Assembly: GCA_012838875.1 (NCBI GenBank)
Contig: DUOL01000007.1
Span: forward strand, 1 to 20,620
From: Bacteroidales bacterium
Lineage (GTDB): Bacteria > Bacteroidota > Bacteroidia > Bacteroidales > WCHB1-69
Length of the DNA: 20,620 nt
Reading direction: 5' to 3'
Shown in pieces: positions 15,185 to 20,620 of this stretch. A program made the position numbers and the translations under genes. Below the pieces are notes generated by a model. That model worked only from the letters and a program-made list of their open reading frames with translations, was not told the origin of the DNA and did no database searches. Position 1 is the first letter of the stretch, and every line of letters begins with the position of its first letter.

Positions 15185-16606
15185 ATGTCAAAACAAAATA
15201 ACACCACCTCTTCCCAATCCCTAATAAAAAAAGTTTGGACGCTTGCTGATGTTATCGCGGCTGCCGGAGTAGGATTTACCGATTATATTATTCAGCTTAC
15301 TTATCTGCTGTTTCTGAAAATGGACGAAGAAAAAGTGCAGTTAGGGCTTAAAAGTGCTATTCCGCAAGGTTATGGTTGGAATGATCTAATTGCACTTGAC
15401 GGACATGATTTACTTCGTCAGTACGAGGAGACATTGAAAGTACTCAGCAGTCAGGATGATTTGATTGGCACTATCTTTACAAAAGCTACCAACAAAATTG
15501 AACAACCTGTGCTACTAAAAAAAGTAATTTCACTGATTGAAAGCGAAAATTGGCTTTCTATGGATGGAGATTTAAAAGGTTCTATTTATGAGGCTATTTT
15601 GGAGAAAAACGGACAAGATAAAAAGAGTGGAGCAGGACAGTATTTTACACCAAGAGCATTAATTAATGCGATGGTTGAGGTTACTAATCCGCTAATTACC
15701 GAAACCGTTTGCGACCCTGCTTGCGGAACGGGAGGTTTTCTACTTGCCGCTTTTGACCACATGAAAAAGCAAAGTAAAGATCGTGAAAAGCTTCGTTTTT
15801 TACGAGAAGATGCTCTAAGTGGAAATGATATTACTCCTTTAGTTGTTACACTTGCCTCCATGAATCTTTATCTGCACGGAATTGGTTTAGAAAAATCGCC
15901 AATTCGTTGCCAGGATTCATTGGAACGTACTCCGACAACATTGGTAGATGTGGTGCTTGCTAATCCACCTTTTGGTACTCGTCCTGCCGGTTCAACGGAT
16001 ATTTCAGCTATGCGTGACGATTTGTATGTTACCACAAAAAATAATCAGTTGAATTTCCTGCAACATATTATGTTAATGTTGAAAAATGGGGGACGTGCCG
16101 CTGTTATTCTTCCCGATAACGTTTTGTTTGAGGGTGGTGCGGGCGAAACAATTCGAAAAAAGTTATTGACAGAATTCGATTTACATACCATCTTGCGATT
16201 GCCTACCGGGATTTTTTATGCCCAAGGGGTGAAAGCCAATGTTCTCTTTTTTAGAAAAGGCACAAAAACCCAAGATGTTTGGTATTATGATTACAGAACG
16301 AATATAAAACATACTCTGGCAACCAATCCCATTCAACGACACCACTTAAATGAGTTTGTAGAGTGCTATAATAATAGAGTGGAAACCTATTCTGAAGATA
16401 ATCCCGAAGGACGATGGAGAAAATATAGCTATGACGAACTGATTTCACGTGATAAAACAAGTTTAGACATTACTTGGTTGCGGACAGGCGAAGAAACTGT
16501 GGACTATTCATTAGATGAACTTATGAGTATGATAGAAGAGAAATCAGCAAACATTTCCGAAGCAGTAAGCAAGTTAAAAGAAATAATTGACACAATAGAG
16601 GAGTAA
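15185..16606 (+). CDS. hsdM: Type I restriction-modification, adenine methyltransferase subunit
   Basis: HsdM transfers a methyl group from SAM to adenine N6 at sites chosen by HsdS and forms the HsdM2S core. The 473-residue protein has an N-terminal helical domain (about 10-140), the GQYFTPR motif (151-157), the SAM-binding motif I DPACGTGGF (177-185) and the catalytic NPPFG (260-264). The order DPACGTGGF before NPPFG is the N6-adenine gamma class. The C-terminal helix region (about 430-473) likely contacts HsdS. It starts 5 bases after the DUF4435 gene. The hsdS start lies 205 bases downstream, unusually far for this operon; that gap holds a gene remnant and short repeats. Confidence 0.97.
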   Translation: MSKQNNTTSSQSLIKKVWTLADVIAAAGVGFTDYIIQLTYLLFLKMDEEKVQLGLKSAIPQGYGWNDLIALDGHDLLRQYEETLKVLSSQDDLIGTIFTKATNKIEQPVLLKKVISLIESENWLSMDGDLKGSIYEAILEKNGQDKKSGAGQYFTPRALINAMVEVTNPLITETVCDPACGTGGFLLAAFDHMKKQSKDREKLRFLREDALSGNDITPLVVTLASMNLYLHGIGLEKSPIRCQDSLERTPTTLVDVVLANPPFGTRPAGSTDISAMRDDLYVTTKNNQLNFLQHIMLMLKNGGRAAVILPDNVLFEGGAGETIRKKLLTEFDLHTILRLPTGIFYAQGVKANVLFFRKGTKTQDVWYYDYRTNIKHTLATNPIQRHHLNEFVECYNNRVETYSEDNPEGRWRKYSYDELISRDKTSLDITWLRTGEETVDYSLDELMSMIEEKSANISEAVSKLKEIIDTIEE

Positions 16607-16612
16607 GGTAAA

Positions 16613-16678
16613 ATGGAAAATTTAGATAAATTAATTTTTGAACTTTGTAAATTATCGCAAGTAATTATTTGGGCTTGA
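16613..16678 (+). pseudogene. 21-codon remnant, possibly the N-terminus of an AlbA_2-type ATP-binding protein
   Basis: Directly after hsdM an ATG with GTAAGG-type upstream sequence opens a 21-codon frame: MENLDKLIFELCKLSQVIIW then Ala and TGA. The start MENLDKLIFELCKL resembles, from memory, the beginning of AlbA_2/Schlafen-like ATP-binding proteins that are often encoded between hsdM and hsdS in Bacteroidota. The rest of such a gene is missing, so this looks like a deletion scar. It could also be an untranslated chance frame. Confidence 0.35.
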
Positions 16679-16679
16679 T

Positions 16680-16699
16680 TTAACTTGCTCGTAACATGC
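16680..16699 (+). repeat. Imperfect 20-bp direct repeat, first copy
   Basis: TTAACTTGCTCGTAACATGC here and TTAACTTGCTCCTAACTTGC at 16756-16775 match at 18 of 20 positions. Both lie in the hsdM-hsdS gap, 76 bases apart. They may be a relic of the deletion that removed the gene between hsdM and hsdS, or tandem protein-binding sites. Confidence 0.5.
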
Positions 16700-16755
16700 T
16701 TTAATATTGATTTGTTTTTGTACTATGCTGATTTTAAGATATATAAAATGCTATT

Positions 16756-16775
16756 TTAACTTGCTCCTAACTTGC
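16756..16775 (+). repeat. Imperfect 20-bp direct repeat, second copy
   Basis: Second copy of the repeat at 16680-16699 (18 of 20 matches). It ends 36 bases before the hsdS start, just before a possible 10-codon leader frame. Confidence 0.5.
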
Positions 16776-16779
16776 CTAC

Positions 16780-16812
16780 ATGACACAGTTGGAGCATAAA
16801 CTGAACACATAA
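16780..16812 (+). CDS. Possible 10-residue leader peptide overlapping the hsdS start
   Basis: ATG at 16780 opens MTQLEHKLNT, whose stop TAA overlaps the hsdS ATG as TAATG (16810-16814). Such an arrangement allows termination-reinitiation and so coupled translation of hsdS. There is no independent evidence that it is translated. Confidence 0.25.
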   Translation: MTQLEHKLNT

Positions 16813-18179
16813 TGAACACTAAACTACTACGACAAAAAATATTAGACCTAGCTATTCGCGGCAAACTTGTTCCGCAAGATCCTAATGATGAGCCCGCATC
16901 AGTTCTGCTTGAAAAAATAAGAGCAGAGAAAGAGCGTCTGATAAAAGAGAAAAAAATAAAGTCGGATAAGAGCAAAAATACTGCCGATAGGTCGAATTAT
17001 AGGAACTTGTTTAACATTCCTGATAATTGGGTTTGGGTAAAATTAGGTGAAATTGGAAACTGGCAATCGGGAGCAACTCCAAGCCGCTCGAACAAAGAAT
17101 ATTTTAATGGAGAAATTTTGTGGCTTAAAACAGGTGACTTGAACGATGGTTACGTTTACGATATTCCTGAAAAAATAACTGAAAAAGCTTTAAATGAAAC
17201 TTCTCTTAAAATAAACCCAATTGGCAGCGTTTTAATTGCAATGTATGGCGCAACAATTGGCAAAGTAGGAATTCTGACAAAACCTGCTACAACAAATCAA
17301 GCATGCTGTGCTTGTTCTAATTTTAGACAGATTTATAATTTATATCTTTTTTACCTATTAATTGCTTACAGAGACTACTTTATTGGGATAAGTGAAGGGG
17401 GGGCTCAACCCAATATCTCTAAAACAAAAATCATATCAACATATATTCCATTACCTCCACTTAATGAGCAAATCAGAATTGTTCAAGAAGTAGAAAAACT
17501 ATTTGAACTTATCAATATTATAGAAGATAACAAATTTTCTCTACAGCAATATATTATACAAGCAAAGTCAAAAGTTTTAGACCTTGCCATTAGAGGCAAA
17601 CTTGTCGCACAAGATCCAAACGATGAACCTGCTTCAGTGTTATTAGAACGTATAGGAAAAGGTAAGAAAGTAACTTCTGATAAAACTAATTATCCGTTTG
17701 AAGTGCCGAGTAGTTGGACGTGGATTGAGTTAAATAATGTGTTAGAATATGAACAACCAACAAAATATAGAGTTAAAAGTACTGAATACTCAAATGATTT
17801 TTCGATTCCTGTATTAACAGCCGGAAAATCTTTTATTATTGGTTATACTGATGAGAAAGATGGAGTATTTACTGATTTGCCAGTAATTATTTTTGATGAT
17901 TTTACGACAAGTTCACAATATGTTGATTTTGAATTTAAAGTGAAATCATCTGCAATGAAAATACTTCGAGCAAAAAAAGAGATTGCTGACACAAAATATA
18001 TAGCATTTTTTATGAGTATCACAAGACTTACCGGTAATACTCATAAAAGATATTGGATTTCTGAATATTCAAAGATAAAAATACCCCTTCCGCCTCTAGC
18101 TGAACAAAAACGTATTGTTTCTCAAATAGAAACTATTTTTGCACAGTTAGATATTATAGCAGATTCATTAAAAGAATAG
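16812..18179 (+). CDS. hsdS: Type I specificity subunit, expressed allele of an invertible pair
   Basis: HsdS sets the bipartite DNA target of the HsdMS methyltransferase and HsdRMS nuclease. The 455-residue protein has the usual two-fold layout: a conserved N-terminal segment with LDLAIRGKLVPQDPNDEPAS (11-30), TRD1 (about 70-220, starting IPDNWVWVKL), a central conserved helix region ending in LPPLNEQIRIV and a second LDLAIRGKLVAQDPNDEPAS copy (256-275), TRD2 (about 295-430) and a C-terminal LPPLAEQKRIVSQIE helix. The 87-bp inverted repeat encodes residues 265-293, exactly before TRD2; the 16-bp inverted repeat encodes residues 59-63, before TRD1. Both have partners in the oppositely oriented copy at 19049-20269, so either or both domains can be exchanged. 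The start follows TAATG overlap with a tiny leader frame. Confidence 0.95.
   Translation: MNTKLLRQKILDLAIRGKLVPQDPNDEPASVLLEKIRAEKERLIKEKKIKSDKSKNTADRSNYRNLFNIPDNWVWVKLGEIGNWQSGATPSRSNKEYFNGEILWLKTGDLNDGYVYDIPEKITEKALNETSLKINPIGSVLIAMYGATIGKVGILTKPATTNQACCACSNFRQIYNLYLFYLLIAYRDYFIGISEGGAQPNISKTKIISTYIPLPPLNEQIRIVQEVEKLFELINIIEDNKFSLQQYIIQAKSKVLDLAIRGKLVAQDPNDEPASVLLERIGKGKKVTSDKTNYPFEVPSSWTWIELNNVLEYEQPTKYRVKSTEYSNDFSIPVLTAGKSFIIGYTDEKDGVFTDLPVIIFDDFTTSSQYVDFEFKVKSSAMKILRAKKEIADTKYIAFFMSITRLTGNTHKRYWISEYSKIKIPLPPLAEQKRIVSQIETIFAQLDIIADSLKE
16842..16919 (+). repeat. Internal direct repeat of hsdS, first copy (partner 17577-17654)
   Basis: Codons 11-36 and 256-281 of hsdS encode nearly the same peptide (LDLAIRGKLV[PA]QDPNDEPAS, then VLLE[KR]I). 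At DNA level the copies have diverged at many third positions, so this is old two-fold symmetry of HsdS rather than a recent duplication. The second copy overlaps the 87-bp inverted repeat. Confidence 0.8.
16986..17001 (+). repeat. 16-bp inverted repeat, hsdS copy (IR-16 left)
   Basis: GATAGGTCGAATTATA is identical to the reverse complement of 20245-20260. It encodes D-R-S-N-Y (59-63) in hsdS and the same residues in the same frame in the silent copy. Homology stops on the upstream side, where the silent copy meets a stop codon. Confidence 0.75.
17605..17691 (+). repeat. 87-bp inverted repeat, hsdS copy (IR-87 left)
   Basis: All 87 bases match the reverse complement of 19543-19629. Flanking bases diverge at synonymous and non-synonymous sites, so identity well above the surrounding hsdS homology points to ongoing exchange. 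The repeat lies between the central conserved region and TRD2. Confidence 0.97.
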
Positions 18180-18202
18180 TTTTTTTACTCTTTTAACTAT
18201 AT

Positions 18203-19006
18203 TTACCACGTAACAACCTTATCAACAATAGTTTGCTGTTCGCTTGCTGTTCTACGCAAGTAAATACGCGTAGTTTCAATACTCTCATGCCCCATTAAAT
18301 CGGCTAGTAATGCAATATCATTGAATTTTTCAAGGAAGTTCTTTGCAAACCGATGACGAAAAGAGTGCGGATAAATAACTTTTTTGTTCAATCCATATTT
18401 TTCCGCAAAATATTTGAGTTGCTGGGCAATTCCTCTAGCTGAAATTCTATCGCCGAAGCGGTTCCTAAAAATATAACCCGATGAAATTTCGTTATGTTTC
18501 AACCATTTGCTCGCTTCATCTCTAAGTTTTTTAGGAATGTAAAGTCTCCTTATTTTACCACCTTTTGAGTACATATCTAAATAACCTATTTCAACGTGTT
18601 CTGCTTTAATTTGAAGCAATTCACTGACTCGGGCACCGGTTGCCGTTAAAAACCAAACAACAAAATACCATTCAATATATCCATCGCTTTTAAGTCTTGA
18701 TTTTAGAAACTTATAATCGGCATCACTTACAACATGCTCTAGAAAGTTTTTCTGCTGAATTTTGATGAATTTTAATTTCAACTTCTCCTTATTTATAAAT
18801 TCAAGATATTTATTTAAAGCTTGTAATCTTAAGTTAACTGTCTGTGGCTTAAAGTGTTCTACTAAATATCCTTTGTAAGCCAATAGATTTTCCTTATCAA
18901 TTTTCTCATACTGTCTGATAAAATAATTGACTGTCCATACATAAGACCTTACTGTGCTATCAGAAAGGTCGTTCTTCTCTAAAAATTTTTGAAATTTTGT
19001 TACCAT
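18203..19006 (-). CDS. Tyrosine recombinase, probable hsdS invertase
   Basis: Tyrosine recombinases cut and rejoin DNA through a 3'-phosphotyrosine. The 267-residue XerC/D-size protein has an N-terminal SAM-like core-binding domain (about 1-85, SDSTVRSYVWTVNYFIRQYE) and a catalytic domain with R126 (ATGARVSELL), a beta-hairpin Lys (K148 or K151), H214-x-x-R217 (PHSFRHRFAK), H240 (LMGHES) and nucleophile Y249 (TTRIYLR). All catalytic residues are present, so it should be active. It lies between the two convergent hsdS copies, inside the segment bounded by both inverted repeats, so it would flip with each inversion. The gap to the hsdS stop is 23 bases and to the silent hsdS stop 42 bases. Recombinases in this position invert hsdS in other bacteria, for example the pneumococcal SpnIII locus. 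Confidence 0.92.
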   Translation of the reverse strand: MVTKFQKFLEKNDLSDSTVRSYVWTVNYFIRQYEKIDKENLLAYKGYLVEHFKPQTVNLRLQALNKYLEFINKEKLKLKFIKIQQKNFLEHVVSDADYKFLKSRLKSDGYIEWYFVVWFLTATGARVSELLQIKAEHVEIGYLDMYSKGGKIRRLYIPKKLRDEASKWLKHNEISSGYIFRNRFGDRISARGIAQQLKYFAEKYGLNKKVIYPHSFRHRFAKNFLEKFNDIALLADLMGHESIETTRIYLRRTASEQQTIVDKVVTW

Positions 19007-19542
19007 ATTTTGATTTTTTTTAAGTTTATGGCAACAATAACGATTATACTAGGTGTCAGATAGTAGGTTGTCCTTTATTTGCTCAAGCACTATAAAAATT
19101 TCTTCGATTTTATCAACAATTCGCTGTTGTTCGGCAAGTGGCGAAAGGGGAATGGGATACTCTCTGAAAAGTTTTTTATTTAAATGGGGTATTGCTGATC
19201 CCGTTTTTGACTCTTTAAATAGTTTATGTTCTTTTTTTAGAATGTAAAAAATGTATTCTTCATTAATTTCATTGGATATTTGAATAATCTTTAGCGTACT
19301 CCCTTGATAACCATCAACTTTTGTCTTGAAAATTTCGCCTGAATTTTCACCATCAACTAAAATTAAATTAGTTTCTGCAGAAACAAACTTTCCCGATTTT
19401 TTTAAATTGATTCCCGATTGATTTCTTAAAAATTTCACATCTAAATATGGTAGAGGGAGAGCATTTCGTTTTTCTCCATCTAACAAAGAACAAATGTTTT
19501 GCATCTCTGTTACTTCCCAGCTATTTGGCAATTCAAACGGAC

Positions 19543-19629
19543 AATTAGTTTTATCAGAAGTTACTTTCTTACCTTTTCCTATACGTTCTAATAACACTGA
19601 AGCAGGTTCATCGTTTGGATCTTGTGCGA
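19543..19629 (-). repeat. 87-bp inverted repeat, silent cassette copy (IR-87 right)
   Basis: Reverse complement identical to 17605-17691. It lies between TRD1 and TRD2 of the silent cassette, in the same reading frame as in hsdS, so inversion joins the proteins without a frameshift. The invertible segment between the copies is about 1.85 kb and includes the recombinase gene. Confidence 0.97.
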
Positions 19630-20244
19630 TAAGTTTGCCACGAATTGCTAAGTCTAAAACTTTTGATTTCATCAGAGAAAAGTATTCCTCTATGGAGAAT
19701 TTATTTTCTTCAATGGTATTGATAAACTTAAATAATCGCTCAATTTCTGCAACTATCCTATTCTGTTCAGAAAGTGGTGGAATAGAAATTCTCAACTCAC
19801 CTAAAATAGTTCCATTCACATTTGGCTGTCCCGTGCCAACAGAGTTCTTTGATATTTGTTCCCAATAAAAATTTGATTCTAGAAAGAATTTAATATATTT
19901 TGTGTTAATATTTTTATTTGGCTTTATCCTTATTAAATAAGATGCAAAAACAGACTTTTCATTTAAATCTACTATTAAGAATGATTTTCCAACAGTAGCT
20001 CCAGTTCTCGCAAAAAGTATATCTCCATCGTACAGCAAATAATCTTCAGCTTTGTCTTCATCAATCTTAACATACGGAACTGAGTCCCAATTTACACAGT
20101 TATTTTGAATATCAGTAATTCTTAACATTTTATATTTCCCTTGGGAAAGAGCTTTGCCAGTATATCCGTATTGTATTGAATTTGAAATATCTTTTATTGT
20201 TTCCCACTCCCAACTCTCCGGTATCTCAAAAGGTTGTTCGTGCT

Positions 20245-20260
20245 TATAATTCGACCTATC
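20245..20260 (-). repeat. 16-bp inverted repeat, silent cassette copy (IR-16 right)
   Basis: Reverse complement identical to 16986-17001, in the same frame. It sits at the very start of the silent cassette, 7 bases inside the upstream in-frame stop region. Inversion here would place the whole cassette behind the expressed hsdS 5' end. Confidence 0.75.
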
Positions 20261-20272
20261 AGATGTAAACTA

Positions 20273-20490
20273 AAAATAACTATACTATCTTTTATGATAA
20301 CAAATAATATAAGTTCTGTTTAGCTGTTTCTCCCTAACTTTAAAAACTTTCCACCTAAGCGCCTCACGCAACCAATCTGCTCGTGCAGAAATATTAAACT
20401 TTGAGTTTTATACACTTTTTGTTATACATATTACTTTTTTCTTCTTTACATTTTTTATTTATCATCTAAGTGGCTCTGTCCGAGCAAGTT
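20273..20490. other. AT-rich gene-free stretch at the island's right edge
   Basis: No gene is supported. Apart from the repeat fragment at 20347-20373 it is low-complexity AT-rich sequence. It separates the silent hsdS cassette from the structured repeat that begins at 20491. Confidence 0.5.
20347..20373 (-). repeat. 27-bp fragment of the structured repeat (copy D), direct to 10197-10223
   Basis: The first 24 bases (20347-20370) are identical to 10197-10220 in the same orientation, and 26 of 27 match overall. 10197-10223 is the GGCTGCGTGAGG-bearing end of copy B. Nothing else of the element is present. The two sites are about 10.15 kb apart and bracket the whole hsd island. Confidence 0.8.
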
Positions 20491-20620
20491 GGCTGCGTGA
20501 GGGCGCAGCCGTATAGCCCGCAAAGGAAGGAGCTTTGAAGAGCAAGGAGAAAAAGAGCGACTTTAGAAGCTCCTTTTTCGACTATGCTATTCATAGCTCC
20601 TTCCTGCGGACTTGGAGGCG
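20491..20620 (+). repeat. Left part of a structured dispersed repeat (copy C, cut by window end)
   Basis: Begins GGCTGCGTGAGG as copy B does on minus, then AGCCCGCAA (20515-20523), then a hairpin core pairing GGAAGGAGCT (20525-20534) with AGCTCCTTCC (20589-20598), then GCGGACTTGGA. Bases 20544-20620 equal 1-77. Joined to copy A at that overlap it makes a 168-bp element with the same block order as the 171-bp copy B. Confidence 0.75.
20544..20620 (+). repeat. Terminal direct repeat, right copy (77 bp, identical to 1-77)
   Basis: Identical to the first 77 bases of the window in the same orientation. See copy at 1-77 for the assembly interpretation. Confidence 0.9.

Larger units (their letters stand above)
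19049..20269 (-). pseudogene. hsdS: Silent hsdS cassette lacking its 5' end
   Basis: On minus the frame runs without a stop from TTT at 20267-20269 (directly after TAG 20270-20272) to TAG at 19049-19051. It reads FTSDRSNYKHEQPFEIPESW and continues through a complete TRD1 (to about 19790), a central region with LPPL-like SIPPLSEQNRIV and KVLDLAIRGKLIAQDPNDEP, a different TRD2, and a terminal SPLAEQQRIVDKIEEIF helix. The conserved first ~58 residues of hsdS are absent and no start signal precedes it, so it is a donor of two alternative TRDs rather than an expressed subunit. An ATG at 20126-20128 lies inside TRD1 and would not give a working protein. Both TRDs differ clearly from those of the plus-strand hsdS. 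It becomes active by inversion at IR-16 or IR-87. Confidence 0.9.

Noticed and set aside
18203..19006. Recombinase as integrase of a mobile element with tRNA-Leu as attachment site
   Set aside because: It lies between convergent hsdS copies with matched inverted repeats, and no tRNA fragment is seen near it or at the island's right end.
19049..20128. Minus-strand hsdS as an independent gene starting at the ATG at 20128
   Set aside because: The frame and TRD1 homology extend upstream to 20269, the conserved N-terminus is missing, and no start signal is present; a silent cassette explains it better.
1..20620. A circular plasmid or phage of about 20.5 kb
   Set aside because: The ends match, but the content includes ribosomal protein genes, infC, ruvA, sprA and a tRNA, and no replication or virion genes.
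1..20620. CRISPR array
   Set aside because: No regularly spaced short repeats were seen; repeats present are pairs or dispersed elements.

Overview
The window reads as a chromosomal piece of a Bacteroidota bacterium, most likely order Bacteroidales. The evidence is a full-length SprA/Sov type IX secretion translocon next to ruvA, TANNTTTG-type -7 promoter boxes upstream of infC, ruvA and hsdR, AT-rich spacers, and Bacteroidota-like L20, L35 and IF-3 proteins. I cannot name a genus.

Left part (1-1760, mostly minus strand): part of a structured dispersed repeat, a tRNA-Leu(GAG) with its terminator, and the infC-rpmI-rplT operon. infC has no ATG, GTG or TTG start that fits; a good Shine-Dalgarno places the start at an ATC codon. 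Divergently, ruvA and sprA (1828-9821) form a plus-strand pair. This part is housekeeping core genome.

Centre (9822-10335): a gene-free spacer of about 510 bp. It holds a small dyad, a 171-bp GC-rich structured repeat (inverted relative to the copy at the window ends), and the promoter and leader hairpin of the next operon.

Right part (10336-20269): a defence island. Order: hsdR, an AAA/ABC-type ATPase, a DUF4435/TOPRIM-like protein, hsdM and hsdS on plus; then a tyrosine recombinase and a second, 5'-truncated hsdS on minus. The ATPase-DUF4435 pair resembles PARIS (AriA-AriB), an abortive defence known to respond to phage anti-restriction proteins, and it sits inside the restriction operon. 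The two hsdS copies face each other around the recombinase and share an 87-bp perfect inverted repeat between the two target-recognition domains and a 16-bp perfect inverted repeat before the first one. Inversion at these two sites could make four HsdS proteins. The island thus combines a phase-variable restriction system with a candidate guard against restriction inhibitors.

Far right (20347-20620): a 27-bp fragment of the structured repeat, in direct orientation to the copy left of hsdR, so the island is bracketed by direct repeats; then the left part of another full repeat. The last 77 bases equal the first 77. The window probably is a whole assembly contig ending on both sides in the same dispersed repeat.
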